64,000 nucleotides of DNA. Origin: Campylobacter sp. RM16189. GTDB lineage: Bacteria > Campylobacterota > Campylobacteria > Campylobacterales > Campylobacteraceae. The stretch lies in assembly GCF_012978815.1 (NCBI RefSeq), contig NZ_LIWR01000004.1, forward strand, positions 62,001 through 126,000, read 5' to 3'. Within the stretch, counting starts at the first letter, position 1. Every line of letters starts with the position of its first letter. The notes beneath the pieces were generated by a model, which was not told the origin of the DNA, searched no databases, and was given only the letters and a program-made list of their open reading frames with translations. The position numbers and the translations under genes were made by a program. Positions 1-10,570 of this stretch are shown here, piece after piece.

Positions 1-530
1 TCGCAACCATCTACATTGCATCCAAGTTTTGCCAATGCTATGCTTAAAATACCGCTTCCACAACCAACATCAATAGCACTCATTCCTTCTTTTGCATATT
101 TTTGCAAAAAACTTATACAAGCGCTTGTGCTCTCGTGATGTCCGGAGCCAAATGCCAAGGCAGGATCTATTATAATATTCAAAAGATCTTCTCTAGGATT
201 TTCCCAGCTTGGACGTATATAAAATTTACCAAGCTTGATGGGCTTAACATTTTTTTTATATTCATTAATCCAATCTTTATTTTCTTTAACCTGCAAATCA
301 AGCTTAAGATCGATCTTTTTATCAAGAGATTTTTCAGCCGCTTTTACATACTCAATTAAGCCAAATTGAATCCCGCTAAGATCGTCCTCATCTCTGATTA
401 TAAATCCATTTTCAATCTCTTCTACACAGGTTATTCCAAAGGCAAAAACAAGATCTAGTAATAAATCGCAAGCATTGCTAGAAACAACACTTAGCTCATA
501 AAATTTTTCTTTCAAAGGAGAATTTTGCAT
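1..530 (-). CDS. prmA: Ribosomal protein L11 methyltransferase, C-terminus cut by window edge
   Basis: This is a SAM-dependent methyltransferase that modifies ribosomal protein L11 in the cytoplasm. The first 176 codons are visible, reading leftwards off the window. The PrmA signature DPALAFGSGHHEST is followed by the SAM-binding loop DVGCGSGILSIA, which fits the family arrangement of an N-terminal substrate-binding domain followed by a Rossmann methyltransferase domain. The ATG overlaps the cheY stop by one base (TAATG), so the two genes are probably co-transcribed and translationally coupled. The end of the gene is not seen, so intactness cannot be judged. Confidence 0.93.
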   Translation of the reverse strand, partial: MQNSPLKEKFYELSVVSSNACDLLLDLVFAFGITCVEEIENGFIIRDEDDLSGIQFGLIEYVKAAEKSLDKKIDLKLDLQVKENKDWINEYKKNVKPIKLGKFYIRPSWENPREDLLNIIIDPALAFGSGHHESTSACISFLQKYAKEGMSAIDVGCGSGILSIALAKLGCNVDGC

Positions 531-901
531 TAACCGATAACGTCTTCAAGCTTCTCTTTTAGAACCTGAGGTGTAAAAGGTTTAACTATATAGTTGTTTA
601 CACCCGCTTTTAAAGCCGTTATAACCTCCGCTTTACCGCCTTCTGTAGTAACCATTATGATAGGCATATCTACATATTTTTGCTCTGCTCGAACTTTTTT
701 TACAAGCTCGAGTCCGTTCATTTCAGGCATATTCCAGTCGGTTATAAGTATATCTATATCACTATTTTGAGTTAGTAGCTGCCAAGCTTCAAGACCATTT
801 TCAGCCTCTAAAATATCTTGATGACCGAGCCTTTGCAGAGTGTTTTTTATAATTCTTCTCATCGTAGAACTATCGTCTACTACTAATATTTTCACAATCA
901 T
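530..901 (-). CDS. cheY: Chemotaxis response regulator CheY
   Basis: This is a single-domain receiver of 123 residues, the usual CheY length, with no output domain. The acidic pocket is D9 and D10, the phospho-acceptor is D55 in TDWNMP, and T85, Y104 and K107 match the conserved switch residues. Phosphorylated CheY binds the flagellar motor switch and controls turning. A Shine-Dalgarno AAAAGGA lies just upstream of the ATG. The gene follows hisA after 56 bases and overlaps prmA. In campylobacters cheY commonly stands apart from cheAWV, as it does here. Confidence 0.95.
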   Translation of the reverse strand: MIVKILVVDDSSTMRRIIKNTLQRLGHQDILEAENGLEAWQLLTQNSDIDILITDWNMPEMNGLELVKKVRAEQKYVDMPIIMVTTEGGKAEVITALKAGVNNYIVKPFTPQVLKEKLEDVIG

Positions 902-957
902 TCCTTTTAAAATTTTGGTCTATTTTATCAAATTTTATATTTAAATAAACTTTAATT

Positions 958-1668
958 TTAGATAGTTAATTTAAGCGCCTCTTTGAGATCTATCCTGCCC
1001 TCATAATAAGCTTTGCCTACTATGACGCCAAATACTTGACCGGTTTTTTGAAGGGCTATTATGTCGCCGATGTCTTTTACTCCTCCGCTTGCTATAGTGT
1101 CTATACCGCTAGATCTAGCTATATCAACCGTAAATTCGACATTAACTCCGCTGAGCATACCGTCTTTACCAATATCAGTGCAAATTATCGCCTCGACTCC
1201 TGCGTCTGCAAATTTAAGGGCTAAATCAGTTGCTTTCATAGTCGATACATCCGCCCAACCCTCGGTCGCCACATAACCATCTACCGCATCTATGCCAACT
1301 GCTACCCTATATTTTTTGGCCGCTTCTTTTACAAAATCAGGATCTTTTAAAGCTATTGAGCCAAGAATCACTCTAGTAATACCGCTATTTATGTAGCTTT
1401 TGATACGCTCTTCGTTTCTTATTCCGCCACCAAGTTCTATCTTTAAATTTGTAGCCCTAACTATCTTTTCTACTGTTTTTAAATTTATAGCCTCTCCGGC
1501 AAAAGCGCCATCTAAATCGACTAGATGAAGCCATTTAGCTCCTAAATCCTCAAACTTTCTAGCAAGCTCTTCCGGTCTATCAGAATATATCTTAGCACTA
1601 CTCATCACACCCTTACTAAGTCTTACCGCCTTGCCCTCTTTTAAGTCTATTGCAGGAAAAATTTCCAT
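958..1668 (-). CDS. hisA: Phosphoribosylformimino-5-aminoimidazole carboxamide ribotide isomerase
   Basis: HisA catalyses the Amadori isomerisation of ProFAR to PRFAR in histidine biosynthesis. The 236-residue TIM-barrel protein begins [17 protein letters not shown], which carries the catalytic D8. The second catalytic aspartate is D127 in the GIDAVDG segment, and the phosphate-binding glycine loops ELGGGIR and ASGGV are present. Its ATG overlaps the hisH stop by one base. The pair forms the tail of the long pgl transcription unit rather than a full his operon. No hisF or hisB is nearby. Confidence 0.96.
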   Translation of the reverse strand: MEIFPAIDLKEGKAVRLSKGVMSSAKIYSDRPEELARKFEDLGAKWLHLVDLDGAFAGEAINLKTVEKIVRATNLKIELGGGIRNEERIKSYINSGITRVILGSIALKDPDFVKEAAKKYRVAVGIDAVDGYVATEGWADVSTMKATDLALKFADAGVEAIICTDIGKDGMLSGVNVEFTVDIARSSGIDTIASGGVKDIGDIIALQKTGQVFGVIVGKAYYEGRIDLKEALKLTI

Positions 1669-2288
1669 TAAAGCCTCCCGAAATTTTCTAAAATTTTAAG
1701 CCCGACATCCTGACTCTTTTCAGGATGAGGCTGAAAGCCGTAAATATTATCTTTACAAACGGCACTTACGAATTTATAGCCATATTCGCTATATCCAAGA
1801 GCAAAATTATCATCGCAAACCACATGATAGCTATGCACAAAATATAGATATTCGCTATGCTTTAAGCCCCTATTTAGTATAGAATTTTTACTAAAATTTA
1901 TCGTATTCCAGCCAATATGTGGTATCTTTAGGCCATTGTTCATACGGTCTTGATCAAATTTCTTTACCCTGCCCTCTATTATCCCAAGCCCCTTAGATAA
2001 CCCAAACTCTTCACTTTCATCAAAAAGTAGTTGCATACCAAGGCAGATGCCAAAAAAAGGCTTTCCACTAGCCGCAAATTCCACTATGGCTTGATCTAAG
2101 GATTTAGCCCTTAATTTCTCCATTGCCAACGCAAAAGCCCCGACTCCCGGCAAAATAATCTTATCAAATTTTAAAACCTCATCGCAGTTTTTAACAAGCT
2201 TTGCATTAAATCCTAAAAATTTAAAAGCATTAATAACACTTCTTAAATTTCCGGCCTCATAATCAATTATGCCTATGCTTGCACTCAT
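1668..2288 (-). CDS. hisH: Imidazole glycerol phosphate synthase, glutaminase subunit
   Basis: This is a class I glutamine amidotransferase of 206 residues that supplies ammonia to HisF. The nucleophile cysteine lies in [10 protein letters not shown] and the His-Glu pair in QPHPEKSQ. Campylobacters may carry a second hisH in glycan clusters, but direct coupling to hisA (1-base overlap) supports the histidine role here. The ATG overlaps the pglG stop by four bases (ATGA), tying histidine genes translationally to the glycosylation operon. Confidence 0.93.
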   Translation of the reverse strand: MSASIGIIDYEAGNLRSVINAFKFLGFNAKLVKNCDEVLKFDKIILPGVGAFALAMEKLRAKSLDQAIVEFAASGKPFFGICLGMQLLFDESEEFGLSKGLGIIEGRVKKFDQDRMNNGLKIPHIGWNTINFSKNSILNRGLKHSEYLYFVHSYHVVCDDNFALGYSEYGYKFVSAVCKDNIYGFQPHPEKSQDVGLKILENFGRL

Positions 2289-3184
2289 TTACTAGCCTTA
2301 TTTTTTACAGATATCAGGTATACGCTAAGAGCTACCATAAGCATAGCAACTCCAGCTATCAGATAAATAGCGTTTATTATGTGATCAGGAGCCGTTATTG
2401 CAAATTTAAATACTAGCATAAGAGCCTCTATGGCAAGCGCGATAATAATAGATCCGATAAATCTGACCATAGTTTTGTTATGATCGGTATCATCATTTTG
2501 GTTACTTTTGCCAAGCACCTCTTCTTCAAAAATCGCCTTAACCAAGTCAAAAATAGCTAAAGCAAGAGTCAGAACTATGGTTGTTTCAAACATCTCTTCA
2601 ACATTGATATTCATAAGGCTATTAGACAAGAATCTGCTCACGCCATATATAAACAAAAATGCAGAAACCATAAAAAGAGCAACTGCAAATGCAGAATATA
2701 TACATTTTAAAAATTTACCAAAATACCCTTCCGCAACTCCAGGAGCAATTAGCTCTAAAACATTATCCAAAGAGATATCAACGCAAACTACAAATTTAAG
2801 CTCATTTTTCTCATCATAAATCGGAGTAGAAGCCGTGACACAAAGCTCGTTTGTCAGAGTTGAAGGGTATGGATCGCTTAATATACATCGCCTCTCTCTA
2901 ACTGCCCTATAATAATATGCCTTATTGCTTCTATTTTCACCTTTGCCTGCGCAATATTCTTTGTTTAGACTCATAGAGTCTTCGATCTGTATTCCGTTGC
3001 TATCGAGCACATAAAAAGCATCAAAGCTCTCTATCTCGTGAGCTATCTTATCAAGCCCCGCTTTAATACCATCCAAACTAACGCCCGGAAGCTTATTTGG
3101 CAAATTTCTACTAAAAAGATAGCATAGATAGGCTCTTGCCTTATATCTAGCATCAGAAAATCTCTGAATATCCTTTATAAACAA
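2285..3184 (-). CDS. pglG: PglG, general glycosylation membrane protein with a Cache-like domain
   Basis: The protein has 299 residues and sits at the pglG position directly after pglF; its length matches C. jejuni PglG, whose role is unknown. Residues about 50-140 resemble a PDC/Cache sensor fold (FYVLDSNGIQIEDS, then SDPYPS, then a C-terminal strand FVVCVDISLDN). Four hydrophobic segments follow at about 160-181, 199-219, 240-261 and 268-292. No membrane segment or signal precedes the sensor-like domain, so it may be cytoplasmic. The start is TTG, 13 bases after the AAAGG near the end of pglF. The sensor-fold call is my own pattern reading. Confidence 0.85.
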   Translation of the reverse strand: MFIKDIQRFSDARYKARAYLCYLFSRNLPNKLPGVSLDGIKAGLDKIAHEIESFDAFYVLDSNGIQIEDSMSLNKEYCAGKGENRSNKAYYYRAVRERRCILSDPYPSTLTNELCVTASTPIYDEKNELKFVVCVDISLDNVLELIAPGVAEGYFGKFLKCIYSAFAVALFMVSAFLFIYGVSRFLSNSLMNINVEEMFETTIVLTLALAIFDLVKAIFEEEVLGKSNQNDDTDHNKTMVRFIGSIIIALAIEALMLVFKFAITAPDHIINAIYLIAGVAMLMVALSVYLISVKNKASK

Positions 3185-3187
3185 CTT

Positions 3188-4963
3188 TCAACCTTTCAAA
3201 TTTAGCGCATGATTAAACTCAGGCACTATATTTTTTAAATTTTTAGCGATATCTTCGCTGTTTAGTAGCTCATCTATCTCGCAATTTAATCTATTTATAT
3301 CATAAATTTGAGAATCCGTAACAAAAATAGATTCAAATTTCGTTCTGACGTCATCCTCATTGATCAAAAGCTCCTCATATAGCTTCTCTCCCGGTCTTAA
3401 TCCTATAAATTCTATACTCAAATGTTCTTTATCGGATAAAATCAGCATCTTTTTAGCAAGATCTGCTATCTTAACAGGCTCACCCATATCAAGCACGAAC
3501 AGCTCTCCGCCTTCTGCTATGGAGGCAGCCTGAAGCACGAGCTGACAGGCCTCTGAGGTGAGCATAAAGTAACGAGTAATATCAGGATGCGTAACCGTTA
3601 AAGGCAAATTTTTAGCAATTTGCTCTTTAAATTTAGGTATTACGCTTCCGCTACTTCCAAGCACATTGCCAAATCTAACCGCAACTATCTCGGTTTGGTC
3701 CTTGATATTTGAATTTAGCGCATATATCTCACAAACTCGCTTGGTAGCACCCATAATATTTGTAGGTCGTACAGCCTTATCCGAGGAGATAATGACTAAC
3801 TTTTTTACACCAAATTCTTTAGAGACATCAACTACAAATTTAGTCCCTAAAATATTATTTACAACCGCTGCCTTAGGATTGGCTTCACAAAGTGGCACAT
3901 GCTTATAGGCTGCGGCGTGAATTACGATTTGAGGTCTAAACTCATCAAAAATAGCTCTTAAATCCTGCAAATCAGTGATATTAATCATCTTGCTAACAGT
4001 CTTATTAGAGCTTGTTATCTCTCCGACTCTATATAGATTAAACTCACTATTATCGAGCATTATAAGCTTTTTGACGCCAAATTTCAAACACTGCTTACAA
4101 ATTTCACTTCCTATGCTTCCTCCGGCACCAGTTACTAAAACCACCTTATCCTCTAAAAACCCTCTAGCTACGCTATCGCTAAGGTCCTTTGGCTTTCTGG
4201 CTAAAAGATCCTCAATAGATATATCCTTAATCTCCTGCTTGCCAAATAAAGAGAAAATTTTAATATCGCGTATTCCATATCCGGTTAACTCATCAAAGAG
4301 CTCCTGAAGCTCGTCTTGGGATAGTGCAAGAGCGATTATGGCGGTTTTTACACTATATTCTTTGATTATATTTGAAATTTCTTTTTTAGACTGAACTAAA
4401 AATCCATCACAATAAGTTCCTACAAGATCGCTTCTTCCATCAACTACGCCTACAGCATAAAAATCTATATAGCCTTGTCTAAGCCCTTTTAAAACATGCA
4501 AAGCCTTTGAAGTAGCTCCTATTACGATACAAGGCTCACCTGCATCGGCTTTTTTAGAAAAATCAAGAAACATCCTTTTTGAAATTCTAAGACTTCCTAT
4601 CAGCAAACAAGAGATAACCGCATCTATTAAAATCACGCTTCTTGGAAAAGGATTAAACACATCTGAAAATGTAAAAAATATCACAGAAAATGACAAAACA
4701 GAAGATATATGAACTAGAAAAATTTTTCTAGCCTCATTTAGTCCAAAAAACCTCCAAGGCACCTTATAAATTTTAAAAATCCACATAAAAAATAGCTTTA
4801 AAAAGAGCATAAGAGCGCCGCTTATATATAGACTGCCCTTAAAATATTCAGGTATTATGCCACTAAATCTAAGTAAATACGCGCAATAAAACGAAGCTAC
4901 AAATATAAAGATATCAAAGCTTAGAAAAAATATTAGCCTCTTTAGCTTAGTAGCTTTAAACAT
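3188..4963 (-). CDS. pglF: UDP-GlcNAc 4,6-dehydratase (C-6 dehydratase)
   Basis: PglF makes UDP-4-keto-6-deoxy-GlcNAc, the first step to UDP-diNAcBac. The 591-residue protein has a membrane-anchored N-terminus (hydrophobic stretches at about 10-30, 44-65, 80-100 and 108-125), a CoA-binding-like domain, then the dehydratase domain with NAD-binding GAGGSIG at 279-285. The catalytic segment is S394-D395-K396 and M404-xxx-K408, where methionine replaces the usual SDR tyrosine, as is typical of the PglF/FlaA1 group. It starts immediately after the pglE stop. Confidence 0.95.
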   Translation of the reverse strand: MFKATKLKRLIFFLSFDIFIFVASFYCAYLLRFSGIIPEYFKGSLYISGALMLFLKLFFMWIFKIYKVPWRFFGLNEARKIFLVHISSVLSFSVIFFTFSDVFNPFPRSVILIDAVISCLLIGSLRISKRMFLDFSKKADAGEPCIVIGATSKALHVLKGLRQGYIDFYAVGVVDGRSDLVGTYCDGFLVQSKKEISNIIKEYSVKTAIIALALSQDELQELFDELTGYGIRDIKIFSLFGKQEIKDISIEDLLARKPKDLSDSVARGFLEDKVVLVTGAGGSIGSEICKQCLKFGVKKLIMLDNSEFNLYRVGEITSSNKTVSKMINITDLQDLRAIFDEFRPQIVIHAAAYKHVPLCEANPKAAVVNNILGTKFVVDVSKEFGVKKLVIISSDKAVRPTNIMGATKRVCEIYALNSNIKDQTEIVAVRFGNVLGSSGSVIPKFKEQIAKNLPLTVTHPDITRYFMLTSEACQLVLQAASIAEGGELFVLDMGEPVKIADLAKKMLILSDKEHLSIEFIGLRPGEKLYEELLINEDDVRTKFESIFVTDSQIYDINRLNCEIDELLNSEDIAKNLKNIVPEFNHALNLKG

Positions 4964-6088
<1,125 letters not shown>

Positions 6089-6098
6089 TTATCAAATT

Positions 6099-6704
6099 TT
6101 AGTCCAAATTTCTCATTTTTTTAGCAGGAATTCCGTATGCTACGACATTTTCTTCTATATCTCTTACTACAACACTGCCTGCACCGATTACCGAATTTGC
6201 ACCGATTTTGATATTTTGTATGACGCTTGATCCAATTCCAACATGACTTAAATCCCCTACTTTAACGCCCCCGGCCAGTGCCACATTAGGACTGATATGC
6301 GCAAACTCTCCGATAACACAGTCATGCTCTACAACAGCTGCCGTATTTATGATAGCACCCTGCTTTATGATGGCATGAGCGTTTACTACAGCTCTTGGCA
6401 TGATTACGACTCCACAACAAATTTTAGCACTACTACTTATAACCGCACTTGGATGAATCAAGCTTACGACATTAAATCCAGCTTTCTGCACGACATCTTG
6501 AAGCTTTTTTCTAGTGTTATTATCACCTATAGCTACGATAACATCGGCCTTTTTAAGCTCAGGGCTAAATTTTAAGATATTTTTACCGTCAAATTTAACG
6601 TCATCCAAAAACCAAATTTTCTCATACCCGCACTCTGCGGCGATATCGGCTACAACTGCGCCATGCCCGCTGCATCCGTAAATATAAATTTCAGTTTGTT
6701 CCAT
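6099..6704 (-). CDS. pglD: UDP-4-amino-sugar N4-acetyltransferase
   Basis: PglD acetylates the 4-amino group with acetyl-CoA, completing UDP-N,N'-diacetylbacillosamine. The protein has an N-terminal Rossmann-like nucleotide-binding domain ([15 protein letters not shown]) and a C-terminal left-handed beta-helix with hexapeptide repeats. The catalytic histidine is H127 in [11 protein letters not shown] chose the ATG at 6704 (201 residues) over the TTG one codon upstream. It overlaps the end of pglC by 14 bases, consistent with translational coupling. Confidence 0.94.
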   Translation of the reverse strand: MEQTEIYIYGCSGHGAVVADIAAECGYEKIWFLDDVKFDGKNILKFSPELKKADVIVAIGDNNTRKKLQDVVQKAGFNVVSLIHPSAVISSSAKICCGVVIMPRAVVNAHAIIKQGAIINTAAVVEHDCVIGEFAHISPNVALAGGVKVGDLSHVGIGSSVIQNIKIGANSVIGAGSVVVRDIEENVVAYGIPAKKMRNLD

Positions 6705-7296
6705 CAAATTTCTCCGTCGTCACATGCCCCTCTTTACTCACTCCGCTTCTGTTAAGCACCTTTTTAACGGTCATCAAAGCTATTTTAACATCCATTGTAA
6801 AGCTTAAATTTTCTACATACTCAACGTCAAATTTAAACTTCTGCTCCCAGCTTATCGCATTTCTGCCATTTACCTGAGCAAGCCCCGTAATACCCGGCCT
6901 TACATTATGTCTTTTAGCCTGTCTAGCATTGTAAAGAGGCAGATATTCTATAAGAAGCGGACGAGGTCCGATGAAGCTCATATCGCCTTTTAGCACGTTA
7001 AAAAGCTGAGGAAGCTCATCTAAGCTAAGGCTTCTAATCGTTTTGCCAAATTTAGTTAGCCTCTGTTCATCCGGCAAAAGCTCGCCATTTTCGTCTCTTT
7101 CCTCACTCATTGTCTTAAATTTATAAATTTTAAATATCTTTGCATTTAGACCCGGCCTAGCTTGAGTAAAAATCACGCTTTTACTTAGTTTAAAGTAGAT
7201 TAAAATCGCAACCACAATCATAATAGGCAAAGTAATAGTTATCAAAACAACGGAGCCTAAAATGTCTAAAAACCTTTTAAAAAACGCTTTATACAT
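6691..7296 (-). CDS. pglC: Undecaprenyl phosphate diNAcBac-1-phosphate transferase
   Basis: PglC is a monotopic phosphoglycosyl transferase that moves phospho-diNAcBac from UDP to undecaprenyl phosphate, starting the N-glycan. It has a single N-terminal re-entrant hydrophobic helix, KFKTM, the [23 protein letters not shown] core in which the Asp-Glu pair is catalytic, and [15 protein letters not shown] place the start at ATG 7296 (MYKAFFKRF, 201 residues, matching the family). A longer reading adds eight residues that look like pglA read in another frame. The start overlaps the pglA stop by eight bases. Confidence 0.95.
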   Translation of the reverse strand: MYKAFFKRFLDILGSVVLITITLPIMIVVAILIYFKLSKSVIFTQARPGLNAKIFKIYKFKTMSEERDENGELLPDEQRLTKFGKTIRSLSLDELPQLFNVLKGDMSFIGPRPLLIEYLPLYNARQAKRHNVRPGITGLAQVNGRNAISWEQKFKFDVEYVENLSFTMDVKIALMTVKKVLNRSGVSKEGHVTTEKFDGTN

Positions 7297-8404
7297 CGAT
7301 AAATTTCCTATACGCCTCAATATATTTTATAGCGATATCTCTTTCGTCAAACTCTTTTTCTACCATTGCTCTGCCATTTGCACCCATTTTCTTAGCCAAA
7401 TTTTCGTTATCCAATAAAATTTCAATCTTTTTGGCTAAATCTGGAGCATTTCTTACCTCGCAAAGTAAGCCGTTTATTCCGTCTATCACAGCCTCATTAC
7501 ATCCGCTGACATTACTTGCAACTACCGGCACGCCCACACTCATAGCTTCCAAAATAGTCCTAGGAAAGCCCTCGCGGTAGCTTGGAAGAGCAAGTAAAAA
7601 GCTAGATTTTAAAAGCTCTGCAATATCGTCTCTTGCACCTAGATAAAGGACATCCCCGCTTCTTAAAAAGCTCTCATTAGCAGTGCTTTTATTGCCATCA
7701 AAACCCTCTCCGACATAGACAAATTGAGTATCGCTGCGGTGTTTTAGGATTTTTGCAGCTTCATAAAACTCTTTAACTCCCTTGTGCCACATAGCACGCC
7801 CTATCATCAAAACGACTTTTTTATCGCTTAAATTTACGCCATTTACGATATTTGGATCAAATTTTTTGCTATCCACTCCGACACTTTTAATTTTTATAAT
7901 CTTTTCCGATTTGATCAAATTTCTTTCCAAAAAATATCTAGGATCAGCCTCATTTATAAATATACAAGCGTCACTTAAATTTAGAGCTCTTTTATAAAGC
8001 ATCTCTATAGCTATACGTATCAACCTTGTCTTTAAATCACTATCTATATAAAAGCTTCCAAGCCCTTCGACTAAATTTATAATATGTTTTATACCGGCTT
8101 TTTTGGCGGCAAAGGTTCCAAATACATTTGATTTATGTGCCGAAGTTTGCAGTAAATCCAAATTTAGAGTGCGTAAAATTTCGCTAAGCTTATTTGAATT
8201 ATCTATCACTACAAACGGATTTAAGCTAGCACGGTCAAGCTCGTATGTAACACAATTAAACTCATTTTCAAGCCGTTTTACATATTCGCCCTTTGGACAA
8301 ATGGCAAAAACTTCATGTCCAAGCTCTTTTAAGGCTCGCATTATTGGGCTTCTAAAGTGATAGATGCTCATATCGGCATGGGATAAAAAACCGATTCTAG
8401 CCAT
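7289..8404 (-). CDS. pglA: N,N'-diacetylbacillosaminyl-PP-undecaprenol alpha-1,3-GalNAc transferase
   Basis: PglA is a GT4-family transferase of 371 residues that adds the first GalNAc to lipid-linked diNAcBac at the cytoplasmic face of the inner membrane. The N-terminus [16 protein letters not shown] and the segments SAHKSN and [10 protein letters not shown] are typical of PglA. The GT-B donor-site signature [22 protein letters not shown] is near the C-terminus. It is followed by pglC with an eight-base overlap and separated from pglB by 45 bases. Confidence 0.94.
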   Translation of the reverse strand: MARIGFLSHADMSIYHFRSPIMRALKELGHEVFAICPKGEYVKRLENEFNCVTYELDRASLNPFVVIDNSNKLSEILRTLNLDLLQTSAHKSNVFGTFAAKKAGIKHIINLVEGLGSFYIDSDLKTRLIRIAIEMLYKRALNLSDACIFINEADPRYFLERNLIKSEKIIKIKSVGVDSKKFDPNIVNGVNLSDKKVVLMIGRAMWHKGVKEFYEAAKILKHRSDTQFVYVGEGFDGNKSTANESFLRSGDVLYLGARDDIAELLKSSFLLALPSYREGFPRTILEAMSVGVPVVASNVSGCNEAVIDGINGLLCEVRNAPDLAKKIEILLDNENLAKKMGANGRAMVEKEFDERDIAIKYIEAYRKFIDV

Positions 8405-8449
8405 TAAAATTAACCTTTTTATTTATCAAATTTAGATTTTATACACTAA

Positions 8450-10570
8450 TTATTTCAATAATTTATAAATTTTAACCGCACCGTTTAATACAACCGGCTC
8501 AAAGAGCTCTTTATCAAAATTTTCAAATACAAAAAGCTGGATATAAGTCGAGTTTAATGCATTCTCATCGATTATTAAAAATCTCCTATAATCCTTCATA
8601 TATACAACATAAACTTTAGCGCTTGAATCTATCTTATAAGGCTTTACTACAAGCTTGTCTTTTTCATCGTAACTTGTCTCAAAATATGTATTTATAGGCA
8701 CTATCTCGCCATTATAAATTAGCTTAGAAGCGTCATTTGACATGATAAAACCTCCGCCTATATCAACACCTTCGCTTTTTATAGCATAAGGAGCGCCTAT
8801 ATAAAAAAGCACATTATCATACTCCGCCCCACTAGTTAAATCAAGCCTTGAAAACTGCAAAACGACAGGAAATATATGCATCATCGCATCTGGCAGATAA
8901 AAATATATATCTCTTGTCTTTTTAGGCAGATTAAAATTATTGTTATTTAGCGAATTTAAAAAGGCATTTGCATTTGTAGCATTATAATCTTGCATCATTT
9001 TTGCTAAATTTGAGCCAAATCTCTCAGTAAAATTACGCTCCGTATACTCCACCTCAAGACGAGCCATATTGGCTGAGCTGATTTGTTTTTCTCCAAGCGC
9101 AAAACTAACTGCGAAATTATCTCTACCAAGGTGCTTTCCGCCGTCAATCAAACTCTTAACATCAGCATAGTAGCGAATCGGATAGCCATAATCCCACCAA
9201 GCAAGAGCATAATCCTCTCTATCAGCCACAAATTTTAATTTATCCAGACTCTCAACTTCTTGCCTATAAAACACCGTAGGAACCTTGTAGCCATATATGT
9301 GAAACAAACAAGGCAGAAGCGAAATAATGGATATAGTTAAGATTATACCTCTATTTAGCCATATATTTAGTTTGAATAAATTTATAGCCCAAACAACAAA
9401 ATATCCAAATCCAATCGCCATAATAGGCACTGAGTATATAGTAAATCTAAGCCCGCCTTTTACAGCTAAAAATCCTAAAAATAGCATAGGAAGAGCGAGC
9501 AGAAAAGATCTTTTTTTAAAACATAATATAATTATTCCTGCTAAAGAGGCTGTGAAAGTGATCACATGCCCGCTTATACGCTGTGCAAATACTTCAAATT
9601 CCACTATCCCGGACTCCCTTATGGTCTGATTTACGTTAAAGTAGTGAAATGCCAGTCCGGAGCTTTCAGGCACGCTTCTAAATACATAAAATTTCAGTTG
9701 AAAAAGTATAGGATTTAGACCACCTGTGACAGCAAAGAGCAAAATAGCAAGGATTCCAAGGGCGGCTATGCTTTTTTGATTCCATAAATTTGGTCTAAAA
9801 TAGATTAGTAGATAGATGGTTAATATAAGTGAAATTTTAATGTAAAAATTTATATAGGTAAGAGCTATTATCATAAAGATAAGCGCTTCGTAGTTTAGCT
9901 TATTATTTCGATCAAAAATTAAGGTATAGAGCAAAAACATACCTATAGTAGCGAAATTTAGCGAGTATGAGCTAGGATACCACCAGATATAAATCAGCAT
10001 AAAAATAGGCACAAATATCAAATTTACTCGATTTTTTTGCTCTACCAAACGCACCATCGACCAGATGACAAACATCGGCAAGACTATAGTAAGCATATCG
10101 GTATCATAATACCCTGCCATTGTGCGATTATAGTAGCTATTAGCTATACTTGCCAAAAGAGCGGCTATGAAACCAGCTCTAGTTACGCCATATTCGCGTG
10201 CTATCAAGATAATAGGAACAACAATTAAGGAGCTAAAAAATACGCTCATATACAAGATAGTGGTTTCAAAAGAAAATGGCAGAATTTTAGCTATGACGTA
10301 AGTAAGAGTAGAAAGCGAGCTTCCATAGTAGCTAAGGTCATTTGGCTGATGAAATCCGGCTATCATATCACGCGCGCCCTCGGCGAATGCATAGCCGTCA
10401 TTGGTGCTAATCATAAGCTGATTATTCCAAAAAAACGACTCATAATCGCTTGCCCAATATACCCAATAAAACCTACAGGCAACACTAAAAATAAATGCCA
10501 AAGAGATTAATAAAAATGTCTGTTTTGAAAATTGAATACTCTTTAAGCTCTTTAAAAATTCACCTATCAT
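8450..10570 (-). CDS. pglB: Undecaprenyl-diphosphooligosaccharide--protein glycotransferase
   Basis: PglB is the STT3-type oligosaccharyltransferase that transfers the finished glycan to asparagine in D/E-x-N-x-S/T sites in the periplasm. It has about 13 membrane segments followed by a periplasmic domain. Visible functional residues are D58 in TNDGYAFAEGARDM, D156 and D158 in YYDTDM, E319 in NQTIRES, the WWDYG motif at 458-462 and a downstream MxxI motif (MMHI). I choose ATG 10570 (706 residues) because GGAAGGA lies five bases before it; an upstream TTG at 10591 lacks such a site. The start overlaps the end of pglJ. Confidence 0.97.
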   Translation of the reverse strand: MIGEFLKSLKSIQFSKQTFLLISLAFIFSVACRFYWVYWASDYESFFWNNQLMISTNDGYAFAEGARDMIAGFHQPNDLSYYGSSLSTLTYVIAKILPFSFETTILYMSVFFSSLIVVPIILIAREYGVTRAGFIAALLASIANSYYNRTMAGYYDTDMLTIVLPMFVIWSMVRLVEQKNRVNLIFVPIFMLIYIWWYPSSYSLNFATIGMFLLYTLIFDRNNKLNYEALIFMIIALTYINFYIKISLILTIYLLIYFRPNLWNQKSIAALGILAILLFAVTGGLNPILFQLKFYVFRSVPESSGLAFHYFNVNQTIRESGIVEFEVFAQRISGHVITFTASLAGIIILCFKKRSFLLALPMLFLGFLAVKGGLRFTIYSVPIMAIGFGYFVVWAINLFKLNIWLNRGIILTISIISLLPCLFHIYGYKVPTVFYRQEVESLDKLKFVADREDYALAWWDYGYPIRYYADVKSLIDGGKHLGRDNFAVSFALGEKQISSANMARLEVEYTERNFTERFGSNLAKMMQDYNATNANAFLNSLNNNNFNLPKKTRDIYFYLPDAMMHIFPVVLQFSRLDLTSGAEYDNVLFYIGAPYAIKSEGVDIGGGFIMSNDASKLIYNGEIVPINTYFETSYDEKDKLVVKPYKIDSSAKVYVVYMKDYRRFLIIDENALNSTYIQLFVFENFDKELFEPVVLNGAVKIYKLLK

